Source: Arthrobacter ipis
GTDB taxonomy: Bacteria > Actinomycetota > Actinomycetes > Actinomycetales > Micrococcaceae
Length of the DNA stretch: 64,000 nt
NCBI RefSeq assembly: GCF_014694315.1
Contig: NZ_JAAOXD010000003.1
Span: 243,909-307,908, forward strand
Reading direction: 5' to 3'
The translations under genes and the position numbers were made by a program. The notes under the pieces were generated by a model. It did no database searches. It was not told the origin of the DNA and saw only the letters and a list, made by a program, of their open reading frames with translations. This document shows, in pieces, positions 52,566 to 62,600 of this stretch; position 1 is the stretch's first letter; every line of letters begins with the position of its first letter.

Positions 52566-52922
52566 ATGAAGATCTATTCCGGCGACACCTGGACCCTTGA
52601 GGAACTCCGGGAGCAGGTGGCCGACGCCGGCCGCCGGAGCCTGCTGGTCCCTGCTGCCGACTCCAAGAAGTCCGTGCTCGCAGCGTTTGGCGAGGCCCTG
52701 GATTTTCCGGAACACTTCGGGGTGAACCTCGATGCGCTCAACGACTCACTGCATGACTTCGCCGACGCCATTTCCGACGACGGCGCGAAGCCCCTGACCG
52801 TGATCTGGCAGGTCCCCGCAGCCTTCCGCGGCGACCGCTCGTTCGGCGTCATCTGCGAGATCCTCCAAGAAGCAGAGAGCTACGCCGGCAAGGACCTCGC
52901 CGTCATCGCGGTGCTGGTTTAA
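52566..52922 (+). CDS. Barstar family RNase inhibitor
   Basis: 118 residues. KSVLAAFGEALDFPEHFGVN followed by LDALNDSLHDFADA is the barstar (RNase-inhibitor) signature; the helix with Asp-Ala-Leu plugs the RNase active site. Cytosolic. It protects the producer from the RNase encoded 3 nt upstream. Followed by a 15-bp inverted repeat. Confidence 0.92.
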   Translation: MKIYSGDTWTLEELREQVADAGRRSLLVPAADSKKSVLAAFGEALDFPEHFGVNLDALNDSLHDFADAISDDGAKPLTVIWQVPAAFRGDRSFGVICEILQEAESYAGKDLAVIAVLV

Positions 52923-52927
52923 CGGCA

Positions 52928-53008
52928 CCGCCGCAGGCGGGTTGTCCGGAAGCGTGCGTCAAAAGCGAGGAACGAGCTAGCACACGGAGGATGACCCGCC
53001 TGCGGCGG
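52928..53008. repeat. 15-bp perfect inverted repeat with 51-nt spacer
   Basis: CCGCCGCAGGCGGGT (52928-52942) and ACCCGCCTGCGGCGG (52994-53008). It separates the convergent barstar and glgP genes and can form a long hairpin; no T run. Confidence 0.7.
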
Positions 53009-53019
53009 GCTAGAGGCAC

Positions 53020-55638
53020 TTACGCGTTGACGATCAGCCCCAGCTCGGCCTTGGACGCGAGGGCATCGTGCTTGGGGAGTACCCGCACGGTGTAGCCGAA
53101 GGACCCGGAGCGGTCGATGACGATGGACCCGGCGAAGAGGAAACGGCCGTTGCCCAGCTCCTCCTTGGCTTCCAGTTCCACCATTGTCACGTTGGCCAGC
53201 TCGTCGCTTTCGGCTGCCTGCCCGTAGGCCACCTCCACCGCCACGTCCTGCGGGGACAGGTTGTGCAGTCCCACATAGGCGTGGACCTGCAGGGTGTCAC
53301 CGATCTGCGGGTCCTCCGAGACGCCCAGCGAGTCCACGTGCTCCACGTGCAGCTGGGGCCAGGCCGCCCGGACCTTGGCGACCCACGCCGCCAGCGCCTT
53401 GGCCTGGGCGTAGGAGCCTGCCACCGCTTCGCGTCCCGAGACCGCCGCGGGCCGGTAGAGGACGTTGACGTAGTCCTGCAGCATCCGCTCGGCCGAGACC
53501 GCCGGGCCGAGGTGTGCCAGGGTGTGCTTGATCATGGAAACCCAGTGCGTGGGGATCTTCTCGTGGCCGGACTCGGACGGCCCTGCGGCCCCGGCCGCTT
53601 CGGAGACGGTGTTGCCGTAGAACCGCGGCGCCACCTGCGTCTCAAGCAGCTCGTACAGCGCCGCGGCCTCGATGTCGTCCCGCTCATCGGCGGAAGCGCC
53701 GTTGTTGGCCGTGGGGATCGCCCAGCCGTTTTCGCCGTCGTACATCTCATCCCACCAGCCGTCCAGGACAGACAGGTTCAGGGATCCGTTGATCGCGGCC
53801 TTCATGCCTGAGGTGCCGCAGGCTTCGAGCGGCCGCAGCGGGTTGTTCAGCCACACGTCGCAGCCCGGGAACAGCGTGCGGGCCATGGCGATGTCGTAGT
53901 TCGGCAGGAAGACGATGCGGTGACGGACGGCGGGATCGTCGGTGAAGCGGACCAGGTCCTGGATCATCTTCTTGCCGGCGTCGTCCGCGGGATGGGACTT
54001 GCCGGCGATGACCAGCTGGATGGGGTGTTCCTTGTGCAGCAGGAGGGCCTTCAGGCGCTCCGGGTCCCGCAGCATGAGGGTCAGCCGCTTGTACGTGGGC
54101 ACGCGCCGGGCGAACCCGATGGTCAGGACGTCCGGGTCCAGCACCGAGTCCGTCCATGCCAGCTCGGCATCGGCTGCGCCGCGCTTCTTCCACGCAGCGC
54201 GCAGCCGGCGCCGCACATCCTCCACGAGGGAAACGCGCATCTCACGCCGGAGCGCCCAGACCTCGGCGTCGGAGACGTTGTACGCGAGGTCCCAGCGGCC
54301 CATTACCTCAGCTTCGGGTCCGAACCGCTCCCGGGCGAGTTTCGCGATGCGGGGATCAACCCAGGTTGGCACGTGCACGCCGTTGGTCACGGAGGTGATG
54401 GGCACCTCGGAGTGGTCGAATCCCGGCCACAGCGCCGAGAACATGCCGCGGGAGACTTCGCCGTGGAGCTTGGCAACACCGTTGGCCCGCTGTGCGAGGC
54501 GCAGGCCCATCACGGCCATGTTGAAGACGAAGGGGTTGCCCTCGCTGAAGTTCTCCCGGCCCAGGTCGAGAATCCGCGACGTGGGCACGTCCGGCGCCAG
54601 GCCGGCTTCGAAGAAGTGCTGGATCTGTGCGGCTTCGAAGCGGTCGATTCCGGCCGGAACAGGCGTGTGCGTTGTAAACACCGTGGACGAGCGTCCGGCG
54701 GCGAGGGCCTCGTCGAAGGTGAGCGCCTGCTCGCCGGCCATCAGCTCCTGGATCCGTTCGACGCCGAGGAATCCGGCGTGGCCCTCATTCGTGTGGAACA
54801 CCTCGGGCGCGGGCGTGCCGGTGAGCTTCTGGTAGGCGCGCAGCGCCTTTACCCCGCCCATGCCGAGCAGCAGTTCCTGCTGTAGACGGTGGTCGCCGCC
54901 GCCGCCGTACAGGCGGTCAGTGATGCCGCGGGCGGCGTCGTCGTTTCCGGGAACGTCGGAATCCAGCAACAGGAGAGGGACGCGTCCGACGTCGGCACGC
55001 CAGATGTGTGCCAGAAGGCACCGGCCGTTAGGCAGAGGCAGTGAGATCTCCAACGGCTTGCCGTTCCCGTCTGCGGCAGGCTCCCGCAGCAGCGTCAGCG
55101 GCAGGCCGTCGGGATCGATGACCGGGTAGGTCTCCTGCTGCCACGCATCCCGGGAGAGTGACTGCTTGAAGTAGCCGGCCTGGTAGAGCAGACCGACGCC
55201 GATCAGCGGCACGCCGAGGTCGGAGGCGGCCTTGAGGTGGTCGCCGGCGAGGATGCCGAGGCCGCCGGAATACTGCGGCAGGACTTCGGTGATGCCGAAT
55301 TCCGGGGAGAAGTAGGCGATTGAGGCGGGCGCGTCGCTGCCCAGGCCCTGGTACCAGCGTGGTTCCGTCAGGTACCTGTCCAGGTCCGCTGCTGCCGCCT
55401 GCACCCGGGCCACCACGTCCTGGTCTATCGCGAGCCGGTGCATCTCCTCACGGCCCACCAGGCCCAGGAAGCTGACCGGGTCATTGCCGCACTGGGCCCA
55501 GACGCGCGGGTTCAAGCTTTCGAAAAGCTCCCGCGTGGGCCGGTGCCAGGACCAGCGGAGGTTGGTCGCCAACCGGGCCAGTGGCCGGATCGGCTCGGGA
55601 AGAACGGTACGGACGGTAAATCTGCGGATTGCCTTCAC
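53020..55638 (-). CDS. glgP: Alpha-glucan (maltodextrin/glycogen) phosphorylase
   Basis: 872 residues of the actinobacterial large GT35 type. N-terminal extension RTVLPEPIRPLARLATNLRW, DSDVPGND (loop), VFHTNEGHAGFLGVERIQEL, and the PLP lysine in EACGTSGMKAAINGSLNLSV. The last 170 residues (after about 700) form an additional beta domain. It phosphorolyses alpha-1,4 glucan ends to glucose-1-phosphate. GTG 55638 starts the conserved VKAIRRFTVRTVLPEP; the open frame upstream is not conserved. Divergent from glgE over 131 bp, which should hold both promoters. Confidence 0.95.
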   Translation of the reverse strand: MKAIRRFTVRTVLPEPIRPLARLATNLRWSWHRPTRELFESLNPRVWAQCGNDPVSFLGLVGREEMHRLAIDQDVVARVQAAAADLDRYLTEPRWYQGLGSDAPASIAYFSPEFGITEVLPQYSGGLGILAGDHLKAASDLGVPLIGVGLLYQAGYFKQSLSRDAWQQETYPVIDPDGLPLTLLREPAADGNGKPLEISLPLPNGRCLLAHIWRADVGRVPLLLLDSDVPGNDDAARGITDRLYGGGGDHRLQQELLLGMGGVKALRAYQKLTGTPAPEVFHTNEGHAGFLGVERIQELMAGEQALTFDEALAAGRSSTVFTTHTPVPAGIDRFEAAQIQHFFEAGLAPDVPTSRILDLGRENFSEGNPFVFNMAVMGLRLAQRANGVAKLHGEVSRGMFSALWPGFDHSEVPITSVTNGVHVPTWVDPRIAKLARERFGPEAEVMGRWDLAYNVSDAEVWALRREMRVSLVEDVRRRLRAAWKKRGAADAELAWTDSVLDPDVLTIGFARRVPTYKRLTLMLRDPERLKALLLHKEHPIQLVIAGKSHPADDAGKKMIQDLVRFTDDPAVRHRIVFLPNYDIAMARTLFPGCDVWLNNPLRPLEACGTSGMKAAINGSLNLSVLDGWWDEMYDGENGWAIPTANNGASADERDDIEAAALYELLETQVAPRFYGNTVSEAAGAAGPSESGHEKIPTHWVSMIKHTLAHLGPAVSAERMLQDYVNVLYRPAAVSGREAVAGSYAQAKALAAWVAKVRAAWPQLHVEHVDSLGVSEDPQIGDTLQVHAYVGLHNLSPQDVAVEVAYGQAAESDELANVTMVELEAKEELGNGRFLFAGSIVIDRSGSFGYTVRVLPKHDALASKAELGLIVNA

Positions 55639-55769
55639 CTGCGCCACACTAACCGACTGGGTGAACGGCAGGAACCGCTTTTGATTACTTTCCGGTAAAT
55701 GACGAATCGCTTCACTAATTAAGTTCGCAGGCTTAGCAATTCGCCCCATTTCTCGCTAACGTCGAGCCT

Positions 55770-57842
55770 GTGACGACTAACACGCGAACCAGCGCCCCAG
55801 CAAAGCAAACGCCGAAGGTTTCGATCACGGAAGGCCTTCGGTTTGGCCGTTTCCCTATCACGGACGTTCAGCCTGTTGTCGAAGGGGGGAAGTTCCCGGC
55901 CAAGGCGCTGCCCGGTGAAGGAATCGTGGTCAGCGCCAGGTCCTTCCGCGAGGGCCACGACCAATTGGGCGTCAGCGCTGTCCTCCTGGACCCGAAGGGC
56001 AACGAGCGCCAGCGGGTCAGGCTCCAGCCGCCGCCCGGGGACCGCGGCAAGGGAACCGACCTCTGGGAAGGCCTGCTCACGCCGGAATCCACCGGGAACT
56101 GGTCGTTCGTCATCGAGGCCTGGCACGACCGCTACGGCACGTGGCACCACAATGCCGAGGTCAAGGTGGACGCGGGCATCGACGTCGAGCTGATGCTTGC
56201 CGAGGGAGCCGCGCTGCTGTCGCAGGCAGCCGAGGAGCCGGACCGGAACGACTCGGACCGCCAGACGCTGCGCTCCGCCGCCACCATCCTCGCGGACACC
56301 TCCCTTTCACCGGAGGACCGCCTGGCTGCAGGTTTCAGCCGGGACGTCGCCGGCGTGGTTGAGCGCGAGCCGATCCGTGAGCTTGTCACCGTCTCCGAAC
56401 CGTTTCCCCTGCTCGTAGAGCGGGACCGCGCAGGCCGCGGCTCCTGGTACGAGTTCTTTCCGCGCTCCGAGGGCGCGGTGCGCGACCCCGGCACCGGCGC
56501 CTGGACGTCCGGCAATTTCCGGACCGCCGCGAACCGGCTGGACGCCGTGGCCGGCATGGGCTTTGACGTCATCTACATGCCGCCGATCCACCCGATCGGC
56601 GTGCAGCACCGCAAGGGCCCCAACAACACGCTGATCGCCGGCCCGAACGATCCCGGGTCGCCGTGGGCCATCGGCGCCAAGGAAGGCGGGCACGACGCCA
56701 TCCACCCCGACCTCGGAACGTTCGAGGACTTCGACGCCTTCGTGGCGCGGGCGAAGGAGCTCAACCTGGAAGTGGCACTCGACCTGGCACTCCAGGCCGC
56801 CCCGGACCACCCCTGGGTCACCGAGCATCCGGAATGGTTCACCACCCGCGTGGACGGCAGCATCGCGTACGCCGAGAACCCGCCGAAGAAGTACCAGGAC
56901 ATCTTCCCGCTCAACTTCGACAACGACCCCGAGGGCCTGTCCAGGGAAATCCTGCGGATCGTCGAGCTGTGGGTCAGCCACGGCGTGAAGATCTTCCGGG
57001 TGGACAACCCGCACACCAAGCCGGTGTGGTTCTGGGAGTGGCTCATCGGCACGGTGAACAAGAAGGACCCCGACGTCGTCTTCCTGGCCGAGGCCTTCAC
57101 CCGCCCCGCCATGATGCACGCGCTGGGCAGGGCAGGCTTCCAGCAGTCCTACACCTACTTCACGTGGCGCAACACCAAGAAGGAACTCGAAGAGTACTTC
57201 CACCACGTGAGCCGTGAGTCGGCGGCCTTCTTCCGGCCCAACTTCTTCGTCAACACGCCGGACATCCTGACCGAGTACCTGCAGTACGGCGGGCCGGCGG
57301 CGTTCAAGATCCGTGCTGCCCTTGCAGCAACCGCGAGCCCGCTGTGGGGCGTGTACGCCGGCTACGAACTGTACGAGCACGTGGCCCGGCCCGGTGCCGA
57401 GGAGTACATCGACAACGAGAAGTTCGAGTACAAAGCCCGCGACTGGGAAGCAGCCTCCGCCTCCGGCCGGACCCTCGCGCCGTACCTGACCAGGCTCAAC
57501 GAAATCCGCAAGGCCCACCCCGCGCTGGGCGACCTGCAGAACCTCACCGTGCACCAGAGCACGGACGACGCCACGGTGGTCTACTCGAAGCACAAGACCC
57601 TCCCGGACGGCACGAAGGACACCATCATCGTGGTGGCTAACGTGGACCCGCACAGCGCTAGGGAAGGCATGGTCTCGCTGGATCTGTCCGCGCTGGGCCT
57701 CGACCCGGCAGACCTCACTCCGAACGGCGGATTCTGGGTGGATGACCTCATCTCCGGTGAGTCTTGGGAATGGGGCGAGTACAACTACGTGCGGCTGGAT
57801 GCACATGTTGAACCTGCACACATCCTGAGCATCCGGAGGTAG
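55770..57842 (+). CDS. glgE: Maltosyltransferase GlgE
   Basis: 690 residues. N-terminal beta domain (about 15-120), inserted helical segment, then GH13_3 barrel with YMPPIHPIGVQHRKGPNN, FRVDNPHTKPVWFWEWL (nucleophile Asp), FLAEAFTRPAMMHAL (Glu) and the C-terminal beta domain. It transfers maltosyl units from maltose-1-phosphate to alpha-glucan. GTG 55770. treS follows 6 nt after the stop, so they are co-transcribed. Confidence 0.97.
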   Translation: MTTNTRTSAPAKQTPKVSITEGLRFGRFPITDVQPVVEGGKFPAKALPGEGIVVSARSFREGHDQLGVSAVLLDPKGNERQRVRLQPPPGDRGKGTDLWEGLLTPESTGNWSFVIEAWHDRYGTWHHNAEVKVDAGIDVELMLAEGAALLSQAAEEPDRNDSDRQTLRSAATILADTSLSPEDRLAAGFSRDVAGVVEREPIRELVTVSEPFPLLVERDRAGRGSWYEFFPRSEGAVRDPGTGAWTSGNFRTAANRLDAVAGMGFDVIYMPPIHPIGVQHRKGPNNTLIAGPNDPGSPWAIGAKEGGHDAIHPDLGTFEDFDAFVARAKELNLEVALDLALQAAPDHPWVTEHPEWFTTRVDGSIAYAENPPKKYQDIFPLNFDNDPEGLSREILRIVELWVSHGVKIFRVDNPHTKPVWFWEWLIGTVNKKDPDVVFLAEAFTRPAMMHALGRAGFQQSYTYFTWRNTKKELEEYFHHVSRESAAFFRPNFFVNTPDILTEYLQYGGPAAFKIRAALAATASPLWGVYAGYELYEHVARPGAEEYIDNEKFEYKARDWEAASASGRTLAPYLTRLNEIRKAHPALGDLQNLTVHQSTDDATVVYSKHKTLPDGTKDTIIVVANVDPHSAREGMVSLDLSALGLDPADLTPNGGFWVDDLISGESWEWGEYNYVRLDAHVEPAHILSIRR

Positions 57843-57848
57843 CCGCCA

Positions 57849-59645
57849 GTGAGTTTCAGTCCGCAGGGCTCCACCCAACACTTCACCCCCAAGAGCACGT
57901 TTGAGCTCAATGCACCGGGTTTGCAGCATGATCCGCTGTGGTACCGGAAAGCGGTGTTCTATGAAGTGCTGGTCCGGGGCTTCGCGGACGCCAACGGCGA
58001 CGGTTCGGGCGACTTCCACGGGTTGATCGAGAAGCTGGACTACCTGCAGTGGCTGGGCGTGGACTGCCTGTGGTTGCCGCCGTTCTTCCAGTCACCCCTG
58101 CGGGACGGCGGGTACGACATCTCGGACTACAACTCCGTCCTGGACGAGTTCGGCACCATCAGCGACTTCAAGCGGCTGGTGGCCGAGGCGCATGCACGAG
58201 GCGTCCGGGTCATCATCGACCTCCCGCTGAACCACACCTCGGACCAGCACCCCTGGTTCCAGGAGTCCAGGAAGGACCCCGAGGGTCCCTTCGGCGACTT
58301 CTACGTGTGGAGCGACACGGACGAGAAATACCAGGACGCGCGAATCATCTTCGTGGACACGGAGGAATCCAACTGGACCTTCGACCCCATCCGGCGGCAG
58401 TTCTTCTGGCACCGGTTCTTCAGCCACCAGCCCGACCTGAACTTCGAGAACCCGAAGGTCATCGACGCCGTGTTCGACGTCGTGCGGTTCTGGCTGGACC
58501 AGGGGATCGACGGGTTCCGGGCGGACGCCATCCCGTACCTGTTCGAGGAGGAGGGGACGAACTGCGAAAACCTGCCGGCGACGCACGAGTTCCTGCGCAA
58601 GCTGCGGAAGATGGTGGACGAGAGCTACCCGGGACGAGTCATCATCGCCGAGGCCAACCAGCCGCCCAACGAGGTGGTGGAGTACTTCGGAACCGAGGAG
58701 GAACCGGAATGCCACATGGCCTTCCACTTCCCGATCATGCCGCGGCTCTACTACGCGCTGCGCGACCAGAAGGCCGCCCCCATCATCGAGACCATGCACG
58801 ACACCCCGGCCATCCCGGAAGGTGCGCAGTGGGGAACATTCCTGCGCAACCACGACGAGCTGACGCTGGAAATGGTCACCGCCGATGAGCGGGCCGCCAT
58901 GCTCGGCTGGTACGCGCCGGATCCGCGCATGCGGGCCAACATCGGCATCCGGCGCAGGCTGGCACCCCTGCTGGACAACTCCAGGGCGGAAATCGAGCTC
59001 ATCAACGCCTTGCTGCTGTCCCTGCCGGGCAGCCCGTTCCTGTACTACGGGGACGAGATCGGGATGGGCGACAACATCTGGCTCGAGGACCGTGACGCCG
59101 TCCGCACTCCCATGCAGTGGAACCCAGACCGCAACGCCGGCTTCTCCAACGCCGATCCCGGCAAGCTGTACCTCCCCGTGATCCAGTCGCTGGTCTACAA
59201 CTACGCCATGGCGAACGTGGAGGCCGAGGCCGCCCATTCCGGATCGCTGCTGCGCTGGACCCGGCAGATCCTCAGCGTGCGGAAGAACCATCCGGCGTTC
59301 GGCCTCGGGGCGTTCAAGCACGTGGAGGCCGATCACGAGGTGGTGCTGGCCTATCTGCGCGAACTGCCGGAGGGCAACACGGCCGGGGAGCCGGCTGAAT
59401 CCATCCTGTGTGTCTTCAACCTTTCCCAGCACCCCGTGTCCTCCACCCTGAGGCTTCCGGACTTTTCCGGCCGCGGCCTGCGGGACGTTTTCGGGGGCCA
59501 GCCGTTCCCCGGCATCAGCGACGACGGCCATCTGACGCTGACGCTGGGCAGCCACGACTTCTTCTGGCTGCGCGTGCGGGCCGCTGCTTCCAACCCCGCT
59601 TCACCCTTTACGCAAGCGATGCCGATACTGTCGATTGAGGGATGA
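57849..59645 (+). CDS. treS: Trehalose synthase TreS
   Basis: 598 residues, GH13_16. [40 protein letters not shown], catalytic [15 protein letters not shown] (Asp), [13 protein letters not shown] (Glu), [12 protein letters not shown] (Asp). It interconverts trehalose and maltose. GTG 57849. The maltokinase-branching enzyme gene starts 1 nt after its stop. In some actinobacteria TreS is fused to maltokinase; here it is separate. Confidence 0.97.
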   Translation: MSFSPQGSTQHFTPKSTFELNAPGLQHDPLWYRKAVFYEVLVRGFADANGDGSGDFHGLIEKLDYLQWLGVDCLWLPPFFQSPLRDGGYDISDYNSVLDEFGTISDFKRLVAEAHARGVRVIIDLPLNHTSDQHPWFQESRKDPEGPFGDFYVWSDTDEKYQDARIIFVDTEESNWTFDPIRRQFFWHRFFSHQPDLNFENPKVIDAVFDVVRFWLDQGIDGFRADAIPYLFEEEGTNCENLPATHEFLRKLRKMVDESYPGRVIIAEANQPPNEVVEYFGTEEEPECHMAFHFPIMPRLYYALRDQKAAPIIETMHDTPAIPEGAQWGTFLRNHDELTLEMVTADERAAMLGWYAPDPRMRANIGIRRRLAPLLDNSRAEIELINALLLSLPGSPFLYYGDEIGMGDNIWLEDRDAVRTPMQWNPDRNAGFSNADPGKLYLPVIQSLVYNYAMANVEAEAAHSGSLLRWTRQILSVRKNHPAFGLGAFKHVEADHEVVLAYLRELPEGNTAGEPAESILCVFNLSQHPVSSTLRLPDFSGRGLRDVFGGQPFPGISDDGHLTLTLGSHDFFWLRVRAAASNPASPFTQAMPILSIEG

Positions 59646-59646
59646 G

Positions 59647-62600
59647 ATGATCCAAACAACACTGACACCCACACTCGAACACCTGCTCCGCGACTGGCTT
59701 CCGGGCCAGCGGTGGTTCCCCGTGAAGTCCCCGGACTTCACCCTGGCGCCGGTGGGCGGCCTGGTCCTGGAGGACGCTACCGGCCAGGCCGGCCTGGAGG
59801 TGTTCCTCGCCTCCGTTGAGTCCAAAACGGCCGACGGCGTCTCCCGCACCGACGTCGTCCAGATCCCGCTCAGCTACCGCAGCCAGCCGCTGCCGGGGGC
59901 CGAACGCGCCCTGATCGGTGAAAGCGACAACCCCGAACTGGGGCACCGCTGGGTCTACGACGCCGTCCACGACCCCGCCTTCATTGCCGCATGGCTGGAT
60001 CTGATCCGGAGGGAGGAAGCCGTCGGCACCGCCAGCGGCCACCTTTCCGGGGGAGGACAGCCGCTGCCGCAGGCTTCCGGCGCGGTCCGTGTCCTGTCCG
60101 GCGAACAGTCCAACACGTCGGTGATAGTGGACGACGGCGACTCCGCGGCCATTGTGAAGTTCTTCCGTGTGCTTTCGGCCGGGCGAAACCCGGAGGTGGA
60201 GGTCGGCGCCGCGCTGTCCGCGGCCCGCACCCCGGAGGTCCCCGCCACGCTGGGCTGGGTCACCGGCGAGTGGTACCCGCAGGGGCAACTTCGCGAGGGC
60301 GAACCCGCATCGGGCGGCCCTGCCCAGGGCGAACTGGCAGTGGCCCACGAATTCCTGGCCGGCGGCCGGGACGCTTGGCGGCTCGCCGTTGACGCGGCGG
60401 CCGGGGGAGTGGACTTCACGGCCGAAGCGCATGCCCTTGGCCATGCAACGGCCACTGTCCACCGCAGGCTCGCCGAAACGCTCGGTGTGTCCGCCGAAGC
60501 GGTTCCGGGCGGGGATATTGCCCCCGGAGTAGCCCAGCGCGTGCGCCAGATGTGGGCGGAGGCGGGACCCGTCGTCGGGCCTTACGAAGAAGCGCTGGAA
60601 ACCCTGCTCAGCCAGCTCGAAGGCACCCCCGTCGGAGCGCTTCAGCGCATCCACGGCGACCTCCACCTCGGCCAGATCCTCCAGGTTCCCGGCGCCGAAG
60701 GCGGCCATGACCGGTGGGCCATCCTCGACTTCGAGGGGGAGCCGCTCCGGCCGATCTCGCAGCGCAACTTCCCCGACGCCCCGCTCCGGGACGTGACGGG
60801 CATGCTGCGCTCCTTTGACTATGCGGCGGGCGCCGCCGAACGCGAACAGCCGGACGTCCGTGTCCCGGAATCCTGGGTTGACGACTGCACCGAGGCCTTC
60901 CTTGCAGGCTACGCGGAAGTAACTCCCGGAACGGTGGACCGTAATTCGCCGCTCTTTGTGGCATTGTGGCTGGATAAGGCGCTCTACGAAGTCGTGTACG
61001 AGTTGCGCAACCGGCCGGGCTGGCTGGCCATTCCGGTGAATGCGGCCAGGCGGCTCCTCAGCACTAAAAGCTCCGGCGAACCGGCCGGAGCAGCAGCGGA
61101 AGGTAAGAACATGACAGGCTCTGCACACACCGACAGCCCCCACGCACCGTTGCACGTGGACGCGCACACGCTCTCACGCGTTGCGGCCGGTGAACACCAC
61201 GCGCCACACTCCGTGCTTGGTGCCCATTTGGACGACTACGGTCACGTGACCATCCGCACCGTCAAGCACCTTGCGGAGGCGGTCAACGTGGTGACCCAGG
61301 CCGGAACCGTGCCCATGACCCACGAGGCCGAGGGCGTCTGGGTGGCGGTGCTCGAGCCGTTGCAGCACGGCCACGTGCCGGACTACCGCCTCGAGGTGAC
61401 GTACGAGGGCGCCGCTCCGGTGACCCTGGACGATCCGTACCGCTACCTTCCCACCGTGGGCGAAGTGGACCTGCACTTGATCGGCGAAGGACGCCACGAG
61501 AAGCTCTGGAGCGTGCTGGGCGCGCACGTGCAGCACTACAAGTCCTCGATGGGCGACATTGACGGCGTGTCCTTTGCCGTGTGGGCGCCCAACGCCGAAG
61601 CGGTCCGGGTCAAGGGCGACTTCAATGCCTGGGACGGGCGGGAAAACTCGCTGCGGTCCCTCGGCTCCTCGGGCGTCTGGGAACTGTTCATCCCGGGTGT
61701 CCCGGCCGGCGCCTGCTACAAGTACGAAATCAAAACCAAGGGCGGTTACTGGGTAGAGAAGGCCGACCCGCTGGCCTTCGGCACCGAGGTGCCGCCGCTC
61801 ACCGCGTCGAGGGTTGTCGAGTCCCACTACCGGTTCCAGGACGCGGACTGGATGAAGGAACGTGCAGCCCGGGATCCGCACAACTCGCCCATGAGCGTCT
61901 ACGAGGTCCACCTCGGATCCTGGCGCCTGGGCCTGAACTACCGTGAACTTGCCAAGGAACTCGTCGAGTACGTCAAGTGGCTCGGCTTCAGCCATGTCGA
62001 GTTCATGCCCGTGGCTGAGCACCCCTTCGGCGGCTCCTGGGGCTACCAGGTCACCTCCTACTACGCGCCCACGTCCCGCTTCGGGCATCCCGATGAGTTC
62101 CGGTTCCTGGTGGACTCGCTCCACCAGGCAGGCATCGGGGTGATCCTGGACTGGGTGCCGGCGCACTTCCCGAAGGACAACTGGGCCCTGGCGCAGTTTG
62201 ACGGGCAGCCGCTCTACGAACATGCTGACCCGAACCTTGGCGAGCACCCGGACTGGGGCACCCTCATCTTCGACTTCGGCCGCACCGAGGTCCGGAACTT
62301 CCTCGTGGCCAACGCGCTGTACTGGCTCGAAGAGTTCCACATCGACGGCCTGCGCGTGGACGCGGTCGCGTCCATGCTGTACCTGGACTACTCGCGTGAA
62401 GACGGCCAGTGGCAGCCCAACCGCTTCGGCGGCCGGGAAAACCTGGAGGCCATCTCGTTCCTCCAGGAGACCAACGCCACGGTGTACAAAACCCACCCCG
62501 GCGCCGTGATGATCGCGGAGGAATCCACCGCCTTCCCCGGCGTCACAGCGCCCACCAGCCAGGGAGGCCTCGGCTTCGGCCTCAAGTGGAACATGGGCTG

